In this document: piece after piece, positions 17,300-26,314 of the stretch | Layout: each line of letters begins with the position of its first letter | Numbering within the stretch: position 1 is the first letter of the stretch | NCBI GenBank assembly: GCA_965200615.1 | Contig: OZ241377.1 | Coordinates: 4,092,001 to 4,156,000, forward strand | From: Bin5 sp965200615 | Lineage (GTDB): Bacteria > Chloroflexota > Anaerolineae > Caldilineales > Caldilineaceae | Reading direction: 5' to 3' | Length of the DNA: 64,000 nucleotides | Translations under genes and position numbers: made by a program | The notes under the pieces: generated by a model | Seen by the model: the letters and a program-made list of their open reading frames with translations, nothing else | What the model was told of the DNA's origin: nothing | Database searches by the model: none

Positions 17300-18323
17300 C
17301 AACGAGCTTCTGCTCGAGGTCAATGACCTGCGAATGTACTTTCCCATTCAAAAGGGCCTTCTACGGCGAACCACAGGATACGTCAAGGCTGTGGACGGTG
17401 TAAGCCTGTCGATCAGGAAAGGCGAAACTTTGGGCCTGGTCGGGGAAAGCGGCTGCGGCAAGACGACCACCGGCCGCTGTATCGTGCGCGTCTACCAGCC
17501 CACGGGTGGTGAAATCGTCTTCCATGAAGAAGGCGAGATAGTCGACATAAACCAGCTGACAAGACAGGATCTGAAAGCCTTTCGCAGAAACATGCAGATG
17601 ATCTTTCAGGACCCCTTCTCGTCACTTAACCCCCGCATGACGGTGTTGGAGTTGGTGGGCGAGCCATTGCTGGCACATGGGATCGCGCGCGGTCAGGAGT
17701 TGGAGGACCGAGTCGCGGAGATGGTGAGAGCCGTGGGGCTGAGAGTCGAACATTTGCCTCGCTATCCGCACAGCTTCAGCGGCGGGCAGCGGCAGCGCAT
17801 CGGCATTGCGCGTGCGCTTGTGCAGCGCCCCAAGCTGGTGGTCTGTGACGAGCCGGTTTCCGCCCTGGATGTGTCGGTCCAGTCCCAGGTCGTAAACCTT
17901 CTGCAGGATTTGCAGTCGGACCTGGACCTTACCTACCTGTTCGTTGCACACGACATGAGCGTGGTAAGGCAGGTCAGCAACCGGATCGCGGTCATGTATG
18001 TTGGCAAACTGGTCGAGGTGGCAGAGTCGGAAGAGTTGCTTCGCAATCCCAAGCACCCATACAGTGAGACTTTACTTTCGGCCGTGCCGCGTCCGAATCC
18101 GCATCACCACATGCAGCGGCTGAACCTGGAAGGCGAACCGGCGGACCCGGCCAACGCTCCGCCAGGCTGTGTATTCCACCCGCGCTGTCGCTATATGGAG
18201 GACATTTGCCAGACGGATGTTCCGGCCCTGGTCGAGTTGACGCCGGGCCACCACGTTGCTTGTCACTTCGCAGATCAACTGAAGTTGCAGGGGATCGACT
18301 ATTCGCGCTCTCCCCAGGCCTGA
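17283..18323 (+). CDS. ABC transporter ATP-binding protein, OppF/DppF type
   Basis: 346 residues from GTG 17283; an ATG two codons later (17289) with GAGGG just before it is equally possible. Motifs are YFPIQKGLL (typical OppF N-terminus), Walker A GESGCGKT, Q-loop MIFQDPFSSLNPR, signature FSGGQRQR, Walker B VVCDEPVSALD, H-loop VAHDMSV, and a C-terminal PPGCVFHPRC element. Its start lies inside the end of the preceding ATPase gene, so the two are coupled, as expected for a heterodimeric importer. Confidence 0.93.
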   Translation: MKMADDNELLLEVNDLRMYFPIQKGLLRRTTGYVKAVDGVSLSIRKGETLGLVGESGCGKTTTGRCIVRVYQPTGGEIVFHEEGEIVDINQLTRQDLKAFRRNMQMIFQDPFSSLNPRMTVLELVGEPLLAHGIARGQELEDRVAEMVRAVGLRVEHLPRYPHSFSGGQRQRIGIARALVQRPKLVVCDEPVSALDVSVQSQVVNLLQDLQSDLDLTYLFVAHDMSVVRQVSNRIAVMYVGKLVEVAESEELLRNPKHPYSETLLSAVPRPNPHHHMQRLNLEGEPADPANAPPGCVFHPRCRYMEDICQTDVPALVELTPGHHVACHFADQLKLQGIDYSRSPQA

Positions 18324-18366
18324 CAGGAATACTGATCTCCACCCAACATCCAACGAGAGGAAACTC

Positions 18367-19290
18367 ATGGAGAAACTCGTTATTACCGTGACCACGGACT
18401 CATCGTTGTCGTATCCACGGAACCCTTATTTGACGCACTGCGATGACACGAAAGGGGTCGCGGAGGAGTATATTCGCTCGATGAACGCGGGCGCAACGAT
18501 TGTGCATACGCATGGCCAGTACCGGTCGGATCCGGTGATTCAGCCGGATGGCAAACAGCTGTCGATTCCCAATGTCGAGGGCTGGCGCGACATCACGGAA
18601 CGCGTACGGGCGGCAGGCGAGCCGATCGTACAGTTCGGGCTGGCGAGTATGCGCTTGGAACAGAAGCTGGAGCTGTGGGAACTACTCAAGCCGGACATGA
18701 GTTCGATCAACTTCAACTCACATGACGAGTACTTTCAGCCTGATGCAGACTATGCTCCCGTGCCGATCTACTCTGTTCACCCGATTCCGGAACTCCGGAT
18801 GTATTCGAGCCTGGCGAAAAAGTATGGCGTGAAGCAAGAGATTGAGTGCTTCAACACCGGCGCATATTGGGCGATTGGCAAGATTCGCGGGGGTGACTTC
18901 TGGACCGAGGAGGGGGTACGCGAAATTGAGGAGGACTTGCTGCCGGAGCCGCTGTGGCTGACGCTGTTTTTTGGCTGGGACGGGCAGGGCTGGACACCGC
19001 CGACGGCCAAGGGGCTACAGTACATGGTAGACCATTTGCCGCCGCGTGCGAATTTCAGCATGAGTTGCATGGAACCGCCGAACTACTGGTCGATGGTGGC
19101 CCATACGATTGCAATCGGAGGTCATGTACGAGTTGGTATGGAGGACTGCCCATTCGTCGACGACGGTGTATACGCCAAGACGAACGCCGAGCTTGTGGAG
19201 AAGGCTGTGCGAATCGCCCGCGAGGTTGGCAGAGAGGTCGCCTCGGCATCGGAAGCGCGAGAGATCGTGGGTTTGCCGGCGGCAGAATAG
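18367..19290 (+). CDS. BKACE family protein (3-keto-5-aminohexanoate cleavage enzyme-like, DUF849)
   Basis: 307 residues. The first beta strand and alpha region carry AGATIVHTHG (His-Thr-His near 46-48), corresponding to the zinc-binding His-x-His of BKACE enzymes. A later GGHVRVGMEDC (near 257-267) holds the conserved Glu, and the C-terminal NAELVEKAVRIAREVGREVASASEAREIVGL is very typical. BKACE proteins cleave a beta-keto acid with acetyl-CoA to give acetoacetate plus a new CoA thioester; the side-chain pocket varies, so the substrate is unknown. The usual Arg after the His-x-His motif is displaced (HTHGQYRSD). It sits 43 bases behind the importer ATPase, with GAGAGGAAA as ribosome site. 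Confidence 0.85.
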   Translation: MEKLVITVTTDSSLSYPRNPYLTHCDDTKGVAEEYIRSMNAGATIVHTHGQYRSDPVIQPDGKQLSIPNVEGWRDITERVRAAGEPIVQFGLASMRLEQKLELWELLKPDMSSINFNSHDEYFQPDADYAPVPIYSVHPIPELRMYSSLAKKYGVKQEIECFNTGAYWAIGKIRGGDFWTEEGVREIEEDLLPEPLWLTLFFGWDGQGWTPPTAKGLQYMVDHLPPRANFSMSCMEPPNYWSMVAHTIAIGGHVRVGMEDCPFVDDGVYAKTNAELVEKAVRIAREVGREVASASEAREIVGLPAAE

Positions 19291-19323
19291 CGACTAACGA
19301 GAAACAGTGCAGGTGGAGGCGCC

Positions 19324-20172
19324 ATGAAAGGTCTGAGTTGCAATTCCGGTCTGTTGCACACATACTCCGTCGAAGAGTCGATTGATATTCTGGCCGACCA
19401 AGGCTATCAGGCGATTGACATCAGCCTGGAGCTGGCTCCGCCATTTATCCCCCCGCCCAAGCCGCACATGGATTCGGGGGCGGACGCTGCGCGTCGCAGG
19501 GCTGTGCGTGACTATGCGCAGCGGGCCGGCATTGCAATCGGTGCGCTGAACGCACATACGAATGTGATTCACGGCGAACCGGAGGCGCGGCGGCAGAACA
19601 CTGAGTTTATCCGAGGCGGCCTGCATCTGGCGTCCGATATGGAGGTACCCTACGTAATCAGCGGTTGTGGCGTCAAGCTGTTTTACGGGTGGGAAAGTAC
19701 GTACTGGGAATGGTGCCTGGAGGCGATGCGCGACCTGGCGGCGGATGCCGAGCGCCTGGGTGTGATGATACTGATTGAGGCGGCCAGTCCGTATGGTTCG
19801 CTGGTCCACAACCTGGCCAGATTGCAGCGGCTGCTGGCAACGCCCGGGTTGGAGGGGCTGGGCGTCCTCTTTGACCCGGCCCATTACCACGTGCGCGGCG
19901 ACTCGGTTCTTGACGCATACCTGGCGTTGGGCGACCGCGTCAAGCACATGCACGCCAAGGACGCGCGCGGCAACAGCGAGAATTTCGGCTTCCCGCCATT
20001 GGGAGAGGGTGAGATCGACTTTGACGGCTTGATTACCGCCATGGTTCGAGGCGGCTTTTCCGGCTATATTTCCGTTGAGTATGAAGCGATGGCATGGGGC
20101 TACCCCGACGATCCTTTGAAAGTTCTGGCGGATGGGAAGGCGTTCGTTGAAGACATCTTGCGTAAGGACTGA
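19324..20172 (+). CDS. Sugar phosphate isomerase/epimerase family TIM-barrel protein
   Basis: 282 residues with the xylose-isomerase-like AP endonuclease 2 fold. Recognisable strands are GYQAIDISLEL, ALNAHTNVIHGEPEARR, VMILIEAASPYGS (metal-binding Glu), VLFDPAHYHVRGD (Asp/His ligands), VKHMHAKDARG (His ligand) and YISVEYEAM (last metal-binding Glu). All metal ligands expected for an active isomerase or epimerase seem present. Family members act on keto sugars, inosose, hydroxypyruvate or 3-dehydroshikimate. It lies 33 bases after the BKACE gene, with GGTGGAGG before the ATG. Confidence 0.85.
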   Translation: MKGLSCNSGLLHTYSVEESIDILADQGYQAIDISLELAPPFIPPPKPHMDSGADAARRRAVRDYAQRAGIAIGALNAHTNVIHGEPEARRQNTEFIRGGLHLASDMEVPYVISGCGVKLFYGWESTYWEWCLEAMRDLAADAERLGVMILIEAASPYGSLVHNLARLQRLLATPGLEGLGVLFDPAHYHVRGDSVLDAYLALGDRVKHMHAKDARGNSENFGFPPLGEGEIDFDGLITAMVRGGFSGYISVEYEAMAWGYPDDPLKVLADGKAFVEDILRKD

Positions 20173-20238
20173 GGGCGGAGAGAGGCCGGTCGGCGTGAGC
20201 CGCTTCTGGTTACAACTGACCATACAGGAGGCTACCCC

Positions 20239-21288
20239 GTGAAAGCGGCCATACTGCGCGCATTCAAACAGCCGTTGGAATGGCAGGAGATCACTACGCC
20301 CAGCCCCGAACCCGATGAGGCGCTCGTCCAGGTGATGGCATGCGGAATCGATGGCACGGACCTGAAGCTTCTGGACGGATTTGGCTACACGCCCGACCTG
20401 CCGTTCATCATGGGGCATGAAGTTGCAGGCGTCGTCACGGAAGTGGGATACCGGGTGACCGGTTTTGAAGAAGGCGACCGGGTCATTGTCTACAACTTCA
20501 CTACGTGCGGAAACTGCCTGCCCTGCCGGTCGTTCCGGGAACAGATCTGTGTGAATATGGGGGGCGTCCTGGGCGCCAAGGACCGGCACGGCGGTTATGC
20601 CGAATATGTGGCCGTCCCCGGCCGTCAACTTGTTCATGTGCCGGAAAGTATCTCATGGCCGGACAGTGCGGTCTGTTGCGATGCGGGAATGACAGCCTAC
20701 CACGCCATCGACCGCGCCAGGCTGCGCCTGGGTGAGACTGTGCTGGTCGTGGGTGTTGGCGGCGTCGGATCGATTGCCGTCCAACTGGCAAAGGCGGCCG
20801 GCGCGAGAGTCTTCGCGGTGGAACTCTCAGAGTCAAAGAGGGAGTGGGCGCGCCAGTTGGGCGCGGATGAACTCCTCGAAGCGAATGAAGGGGAACTGCC
20901 GGCCGCTGTGCGAGATCTGACCGATGGGCTCGGTGTTGACTGCGTGATTGACATCGTTGGTCAGAAAGAGACGATGGCGGCTGGGGTTGAATCGCTGCGG
21001 CATGGCGGGCGGCTGGTCATCGTCGGTTACACACCGGACCACTACCCGGTTGAAGGAAAGTACCTGGCCCAGAACGAACTGGAGATCATCGGGACGCGGG
21101 CGGGGCGCAAGCAGGACCTGATCGAAGTATCCCGACTGATGGCTTCGGGGAAGATCCGTTCGATCGTCACCCAGACATTCCCCATGGAAAACGCCAATGA
21201 GGCGCTGGCGGTCCTGCGCTCCGGCGACAATCTGGGGCGAATCGTGCTCTTGACGCCGTCCGGACGGCGAGCCGTGGAAACAACATGA
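20239..21288 (+). CDS. Zinc-dependent alcohol dehydrogenase (MDR superfamily)
   Basis: 349 residues from GTG with a strong CAGGAGG 8 bases upstream. The GroES-like domain has ACGIDGTDLK (catalytic zinc Cys near 35), GHEVAGVV and the structural-zinc lobe TTCGNCLPCRSFREQIC (four Cys). The Rossmann part carries VVGVGGVGSIAVQLAKAAGA and ends with AVLRSGDNLGRIVL. It would oxidise a secondary alcohol or polyol with NAD(P). Its place between a sugar isomerase-like gene and an amidohydrolase suggests one redox step of the same pathway. Related to threonine/sorbitol dehydrogenases; exact substrate unknown. Confidence 0.9.
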   Translation: MKAAILRAFKQPLEWQEITTPSPEPDEALVQVMACGIDGTDLKLLDGFGYTPDLPFIMGHEVAGVVTEVGYRVTGFEEGDRVIVYNFTTCGNCLPCRSFREQICVNMGGVLGAKDRHGGYAEYVAVPGRQLVHVPESISWPDSAVCCDAGMTAYHAIDRARLRLGETVLVVGVGGVGSIAVQLAKAAGARVFAVELSESKREWARQLGADELLEANEGELPAAVRDLTDGLGVDCVIDIVGQKETMAAGVESLRHGGRLVIVGYTPDHYPVEGKYLAQNELEIIGTRAGRKQDLIEVSRLMASGKIRSIVTQTFPMENANEALAVLRSGDNLGRIVLLTPSGRRAVETT

Positions 21289-21360
21289 AGCGGCGGTCAG
21301 GGCAGATCTACCAGGATGGCGCGAAATCCAGCGGGAGTTTCGTCTTTCTGAGAATGGACA

Positions 21361-22281
21361 ATGATAGTTGACGCCCATAGCCACGTGTTTCCCCGGATCC
21401 ATGGCCAGAATGGCGCAGGGCCGACAAGAGGTACCGGTTATGGGCGAGCCCTGATCGGCGGCCAAGAGGTTCAAGTTACTCTGCCCATGGGTGAAGGGCT
21501 GGCCTATTCGCCGGAGCAACTATTGGCCAATTTGGACTGGGGGGGCGTGGAGAAGGCGGTCCTGTTGCAGGGCCCCATGTACGGAGAGTGCAACCGGTAC
21601 GCGCTGGATGCGCTCTTGCGTTACCCGGACAGGCTGCTCGGCGCCGCCTACTTCGATCCCTGGATGGACGACAGCCGCCAGACTTTTGAGTCGACACTGG
21701 CATCGCCGGGCTTTTGCGCGGTCAAGCTGGAGTGCTCTGTCCCTTCCGGGCTGTGCGGCATCCATCCGGAAGCCCAACTGGGGTCATCCGAGCTGGAGTG
21801 GCTGTGGCAGGAGCTTGAGAGTCGAGGCCTTATCCTGGTTCTCGACCTGGGCGGGATTGGCAGCCGCTCCTATCAGACTGAGGCGGTGCGTACCATAGCT
21901 GTCCGCCATCCTGCGTTGACAATTGTTATCGCCCATCTGGGACAGCCAAGACCTGAAGCGGAATCAAAGCCTGAACTCTGGAAACTTTGGGAGGAGCAGG
22001 TCGACTTGGGCTTGCTGCCCAATGTCTGGTTCGACTGCGCTTCGCTTATCGCTTTTGTCCAGGAAGAGGGCTACCCCTTCCCCAGCGTGGAGCGTTATCT
22101 CCGGCTTGCAGTTGAGCGAATCGGGGCACACAAGGTCATGTGGGGAACCGATCAGCCGGGAACCTTATTGCATGCAACCTATAAGCAGTACGTCCAGCTG
22201 GCAAAGAGCCACACAGCTTTCCTCTCTGCCCGCGAACAGGCGCAGGTATTGGGAGAGACCGCTCTTCATGTATACGGATGA
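21361..22281 (+). CDS. Amidohydrolase family protein (amidohydrolase 2 type)
   Basis: 306 residues with the amidohydrolase-2 TIM barrel: N-terminal metal motif MIVDAHSHVFP (His-x-His), CAVKLECS near 119-126, IVIAHLGQPRPE (metal His), VWFDCASL, and a C-terminal VMWGTDQPG with the catalytic Asp. Relatives include 2-pyrone-4,6-dicarboxylate lactonase and ACMSD-like decarboxylases, so it may open a lactone or hydrolyse a ring. The start has no clear Shine-Dalgarno, but the homologous N-terminus begins at this ATG. It follows the dehydrogenase by 72 bases. Confidence 0.85.
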   Translation: MIVDAHSHVFPRIHGQNGAGPTRGTGYGRALIGGQEVQVTLPMGEGLAYSPEQLLANLDWGGVEKAVLLQGPMYGECNRYALDALLRYPDRLLGAAYFDPWMDDSRQTFESTLASPGFCAVKLECSVPSGLCGIHPEAQLGSSELEWLWQELESRGLILVLDLGGIGSRSYQTEAVRTIAVRHPALTIVIAHLGQPRPEAESKPELWKLWEEQVDLGLLPNVWFDCASLIAFVQEEGYPFPSVERYLRLAVERIGAHKVMWGTDQPGTLLHATYKQYVQLAKSHTAFLSAREQAQVLGETALHVYG

Positions 22282-22365
22282 GTGAAGTCAACCTCGGGAA
22301 CCAGGCGCAGGAGTACGACTTGACACAGTCCATTGGCAGCTTCCAATCGAAAGGACAGGTGGCCG

Positions 22366-22728
22366 ATGACCGGGAACGAAGTTGAACAGCAGCTTGAACG
22401 ATGTTTGGACGCCTATCGAGAAGGATCCCTCAGTGAAGAGATGCTGCGGGCGGCCCTGGAAGCAGCCCAAGGAAACGAGGCAAAGCGCCAGGACATTCTC
22501 TACCTGCAAGCAGTCAGCACTTCCCTTGCCAGTCAGGTGCAGGGCATGTTGTTGATAGAGAACGGCGAGATTGCCGAAGAGATCCCTGACCCGGAGGAGT
22601 GGCCTTATCAGACGGTTCTGGAGGCCATACGAGATGGGTGGCGGGTAGTACAGTTTCCCAACCTGGCGCTATTGCTGGATGAAACAAGGACATATGGACT
22701 TGGATGTGAGTTTATACTGGAGCGGTGA
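22366..22728 (+). CDS. Small acidic protein of unknown function in the dioxygenase cluster
   Basis: 120 residues from the ATG at 22366, with AAAGGA 11 bases upstream; a TTG at 22333 in frame has no ribosome site. It is acidic and helical (EQQLERCLDAYREGSLSEEMLRAALEAAQG) followed by a mixed alpha/beta C-terminus (WRVVQFPNLALLLDETRTYGLGCEFILER). No family is recognised. It sits between the amidohydrolase and two PhyH-like genes, all in the same direction with small gaps, so it may be an accessory subunit or small regulator of that pathway. Confidence 0.55.
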   Translation: MTGNEVEQQLERCLDAYREGSLSEEMLRAALEAAQGNEAKRQDILYLQAVSTSLASQVQGMLLIENGEIAEEIPDPEEWPYQTVLEAIRDGWRVVQFPNLALLLDETRTYGLGCEFILER

Positions 22729-22761
22729 ATCAGAAGTCAGGAGAAGAAGGAGCGGGAAAAC

Positions 22762-23520
22762 GTGAGCGTACAAGAGGCAATTGACCATCTGGATCTTTTC
22801 GGGTACTGCCTACTGGAAGAGGCGATTCCGCCAGAGCTGGCCGAAGGGATGGCGGAGAGATTTTTCGCATTACACGAAGATCCCGGTAATCGCGCCTACT
22901 TTCAGGACCCGAACGAGGATCTCTACCAGACCCTGTTCGGCCTGTTGAACCTGGACAGTTCCAGTTGGACCTGCGCTGCCCATCCCGACGTACTCGCTGT
23001 GGTCAGGCACTTCCTCGGTGAAGACATTCGACTGGCCGAGGCCTGTTCGAAGTGGGTCAAGCCGGGCGCTCCGGCCGGCGGAGTGCACACCGACTCGGCG
23101 CAGGACTTGCCGGAGCTTCTGCCGGACACGCCCTGGATGATCAATTCTATCTGGATGATGACCGACTTCACAGAAGAGATAGGGGCCACGCGCATCATGC
23201 CAACCAGCCACCGATTGCGGCGCCGTCCGCCGCGGGGCATGAAGGCAGACGACAGGCGCCTACTGCCGATCACAGGCCGCCGCGGTTCTGTCTTCATGTG
23301 GCATGGGGGGGTTTGGCATGCCAATGGCGCCAACACGACAATGGATCAGCATAGAATGGCGCTGAACATTGCCTATTACCCTCCATGGTGGAACCTGGCG
23401 CGTGAAGGCGGACATCAGCCGATCTGGCCGGAGACGTTTGAGCGTATGCCGCCTGAGCTGCAAAGGCTTACACGCAATCGGGTTGCAAAGGAGCGGGAAG
23501 AGATTTACGAAAGGAGATAA
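22762..23520 (+). CDS. Phytanoyl-CoA dioxygenase (PhyH) family protein
   Basis: 252 residues from GTG, with AAGGAGCGG upstream. A double-stranded beta-helix Fe(II)/2-oxoglutarate dioxygenase: the metal motif His-x-Asp is GGVHTDSAQD (near 113), and the distal His and 2-oxoglutarate Arg are in FMWHGGVWHANGAN (near 178-188) and QHRMALNI. Family enzymes hydroxylate or oxidise small substrates at the expense of 2-oxoglutarate and O2. It is followed after 6 bases by a second, divergent PhyH gene whose ribosome site (AAGGAGA) lies in this gene's last codons. Confidence 0.85.
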   Translation: MSVQEAIDHLDLFGYCLLEEAIPPELAEGMAERFFALHEDPGNRAYFQDPNEDLYQTLFGLLNLDSSSWTCAAHPDVLAVVRHFLGEDIRLAEACSKWVKPGAPAGGVHTDSAQDLPELLPDTPWMINSIWMMTDFTEEIGATRIMPTSHRLRRRPPRGMKADDRRLLPITGRRGSVFMWHGGVWHANGANTTMDQHRMALNIAYYPPWWNLAREGGHQPIWPETFERMPPELQRLTRNRVAKEREEIYERR

Positions 23521-23526
23521 TCTACC

Positions 23527-24357
23527 ATGAGAACGCACTCTTGCCGTCCGGGGCTGAAGGATTCTCAAGTACTGGATTTCTGCAAAAAGGGCTTTCTGGT
23601 GTTGGAAGGGGTCGTACCAGACGACATCAACCGGCGCACAGTCGAATTCCTGGACAGATATCCGTCGCATGAACCGTCGGAGATTCTGCATGAGGACTGG
23701 TTTGTCGACAATGTGATACTAAACGATCAGGCAGCGGGCGCCGTCCGTTGCCTATTGGGTCAGAACTTTGGGTTGCCGATCATTATGAGCAACCACCGAG
23801 TCAACTGCCCGTCGCCGGCACAGGGTTGGCATAGGGATGGCAACTCCAAACATGGCCCTGCGCTAGATTACCTGCAGGTATTCTACTATCCGGAGGATTG
23901 TTCGCTCGATCTTGGGCCGACAGAGTTGTTGCCTGGATCGCATTTTCTCTTTTCCTTGTCAAAGCAGATGGGTCACTATGGCGGCATTCGAGGCGCGCAC
24001 AAGGCGGCTGCGCCAGCGGGGACGATCTTCCTCACCGTTTACTCGATCTGGCACCGTCGCTCAGCTGCCAGCGGGACAGGTCTACGCAACCTGCTCAAGT
24101 ACAATTACTGGCGGACCGAGTCTCCTCACCGGGACTGGATCCGGGAGCCTGATTTCGACATCGCGACGGCGAACTACAAGCTGGAGGACCCGACGTTTCG
24201 GGAGCAGTTCCGAGACTGCAATGACGCAGCCGAGATGTTTTTCTGGCTGCTCGGCAAGTCGGATTCCTTCGCGCTTTCAGGGGGCCAGGGCTGGCCTTTG
24301 AACGAAAACATCGGCAAATACCTGGATAGCCCCTACGGCGTTCCCGAAGGAAATTGA
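23527..24357 (+). CDS. Phytanoyl-CoA dioxygenase family protein (second copy)
   Basis: 276 residues. The iron site His-x-Asp is QGWHRDGNSK (near 100-106), the core strand YLQVFYYPEDC is followed by LGPTELLPGSH, and the distal His is in YSIWHRRSAASG (near 178), with Arg in RNLLKYNYW likely contacting 2-oxoglutarate. Sequence identity to the adjacent copy is low by eye, so the pair looks like two different enzymes rather than a recent duplication. Same operon as its neighbours; the next gene starts 95 bases on. Confidence 0.8.
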   Translation: MRTHSCRPGLKDSQVLDFCKKGFLVLEGVVPDDINRRTVEFLDRYPSHEPSEILHEDWFVDNVILNDQAAGAVRCLLGQNFGLPIIMSNHRVNCPSPAQGWHRDGNSKHGPALDYLQVFYYPEDCSLDLGPTELLPGSHFLFSLSKQMGHYGGIRGAHKAAAPAGTIFLTVYSIWHRRSAASGTGLRNLLKYNYWRTESPHRDWIREPDFDIATANYKLEDPTFREQFRDCNDAAEMFFWLLGKSDSFALSGGQGWPLNENIGKYLDSPYGVPEGN

Positions 24358-24452
24358 ACTCGTTCAACATGGAGTGGCCGGGACGGCGAAGAGTGACTGA
24401 CGTCCACCTGCAAGAGTGACAGAAGACTAGCTTAGCTGCCAGAGTACACAAA

Positions 24453-26201
24453 ATGGCTCGAATCCGCTGCGCGGAGGCGTTGGTCAAAACGTTGGAACTG
24501 GAAGGGGTCAGGCATGTATTTGGCCACCCCGGACACGGTAACACCAACATACTGGACGCGATTTACGACTCGTCTCAGATCGACTTCAAGTTGACGCGCC
24601 ATGAGCAGGCGGCTGCACACATCGCTGACGGTTATGCCCGCATTTCCGGGGACATTGGCGTCTGCTGCGCCTCAGTTGGACCCGGGCCGGCGAACATGGT
24701 TATGGGCTTGGCTTCGGCTGCAGCCGCGTCCAGCCCCGTCGTTGCCATTTTTGGCGGCGTGATTTCGCGTTGGGTCGGCCGCGGCCAGCTGCAGGAGACC
24801 AGCCCATTTTACGGCCTGCCGGACCAGAGCTTCGTGCAGATCCTGCAGCCGGTCGTGAAGAAGGTATGGCAGGTTCAGCACCCCGAACTGATTCCTGAGA
24901 TTGTGCGCAAGGCGTGCGCGCTTGCCCGCGCCGGCAATCCAGGGCCAGTCGCAATAGAAATTCCCTGGGATCTTCAGGCCGCATTCCACGAATTTGACGA
25001 TATTCCAAGTCCAGGCCATTTCAGCTACGCGCGGCGGGTACGGGCCGATGCGCAAGCAGTTGCGAGGGCGGCGGATGCCCTTCACGGGGCTGCCAACCCC
25101 GTTATTGTTGCGGGATACGGCGCGGTCCTCGCCGACGCAGGGCCTGAGATACTTGAGCTGGCCGAAAAACTGGGCGCGCCGGTAGCCACTTCATACGCCG
25201 CCAAGGGGATAGTGGCCGAAGACCATCCGCTGAGTTTGGGAAACGTGGGCTGGCTTGGCCACCCGACCGCCCATGAGATGATTCGGGAACATGCCGACGT
25301 CGTGCTTGCGGTGGGCTTCAGTTTTTCCGATCTTTCGACCTGTTGGTGGACAGAAGGCATGCCTTTTGTCAAGCAGAATCGTTTTATCCAGATTGATATC
25401 GATGCCAACCAGATTGGACGAACGTATCCGGTGGAAGTCGGTCTTCTGGGCGACGCCAAGGCAACTTTGCAGGATACGATTGGTGCGCTGTCGGCAAGAC
25501 AGACATCCCCATTCAGAACAGGGAATCTGGAGCTGACAGCGAAAGTCAAATCCGGATTTCGCATGGAGGTTCCCAGCGAAGAGAGTGACGCTCAGGGCAT
25601 GGAGCCGTTACGCGTGGTCGAGGAACTGCGGCGCATCCTGCCGAAGGAGATTCTCTTTTCGCTGGATACGGGCGACCACAACCACTATTTCGGCGCGTTC
25701 TTTCCCATCTACTCACCGCGCCGTTTGCTCTACCCGGGAGGCTGGACACCGATGGGATTTGGCCCAACCTCCATCATCGGAGGCAAGCTGGCCAGGCCTG
25801 ACCTGCCGGCCGTCTGTGTGACGGGCGACGGGGGCTTTCTCATGGTCTGCCAAGAGGTGATCACCGCGGTCGAGTGGAGGCTGCCAGTGATTTGGGTTGT
25901 GTTCAATAACCAGACACTTGGCGCTATTCGCGGGGGCCAGCTGGCCAGCTACGACGGGAGGATCATCGGCACAGAGTTCTGTGAGAATGCGGATTACGCA
26001 GCGTTAGCAAGATCGCTCAGGGCCGAAGGGTTGACGGTCAGCCGTTATGCTGAGATCGAAGATGCAATCGGCCACGCCCTGGAGTGCGGCAGGCCCTGCG
26101 TCGTTGACATGCGAATCGCCCGCGATCCGGTCCCTCCGCCAATTGCGGGGATGTGGTTCGAACCGGAAAGAGATGAGATTCCGCCCAGGCCGCGCGGCTG
26201 A
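24453..26201 (+). CDS. Thiamine pyrophosphate-dependent enzyme (acetolactate synthase/benzoylformate decarboxylase-like)
   Basis: 582 residues with the three-domain ThDP decarboxylase layout. The Pyr domain has FGHPGHGNTNILDA and TRHEQAAAHIADGYAR with the activating Glu (near 50). The central domain is LIPEIVRKACALAR to NPVIVAGYGAVLADAG. The PP domain carries the ThDP/Mg motif GDGGFLMVCQEVITA ending at VVFNN. It resembles acetolactate synthase large subunits, but no small subunit or ilv genes are nearby, and the catabolic context favours a 2-keto acid decarboxylase, lyase or C-C hydrolase. No obvious ribosome site precedes the ATG. Substrate unknown. Confidence 0.85.
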   Translation: MARIRCAEALVKTLELEGVRHVFGHPGHGNTNILDAIYDSSQIDFKLTRHEQAAAHIADGYARISGDIGVCCASVGPGPANMVMGLASAAAASSPVVAIFGGVISRWVGRGQLQETSPFYGLPDQSFVQILQPVVKKVWQVQHPELIPEIVRKACALARAGNPGPVAIEIPWDLQAAFHEFDDIPSPGHFSYARRVRADAQAVARAADALHGAANPVIVAGYGAVLADAGPEILELAEKLGAPVATSYAAKGIVAEDHPLSLGNVGWLGHPTAHEMIREHADVVLAVGFSFSDLSTCWWTEGMPFVKQNRFIQIDIDANQIGRTYPVEVGLLGDAKATLQDTIGALSARQTSPFRTGNLELTAKVKSGFRMEVPSEESDAQGMEPLRVVEELRRILPKEILFSLDTGDHNHYFGAFFPIYSPRRLLYPGGWTPMGFGPTSIIGGKLARPDLPAVCVTGDGGFLMVCQEVITAVEWRLPVIWVVFNNQTLGAIRGGQLASYDGRIIGTEFCENADYAALARSLRAEGLTVSRYAEIEDAIGHALECGRPCVVDMRIARDPVPPPIAGMWFEPERDEIPPRPRG

Positions 26202-26314
26202 AACTGTATGCGCTGGAACCGAATTCCTTGGCGGCACGGTGAATGACGTTGACGGGGCATTGTTTATTGAGGGGCCGCAAGGTCCAATATCCATGAGAAG
26301 GAAGGGAACAGACG

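Noticed and set aside
19294..20637. 447-codon minus-strand frame opposite the isomerase and alcohol dehydrogenase genes
   Set aside because: It is a codon-bias shadow of two well-supported genes; no recognisable motif.
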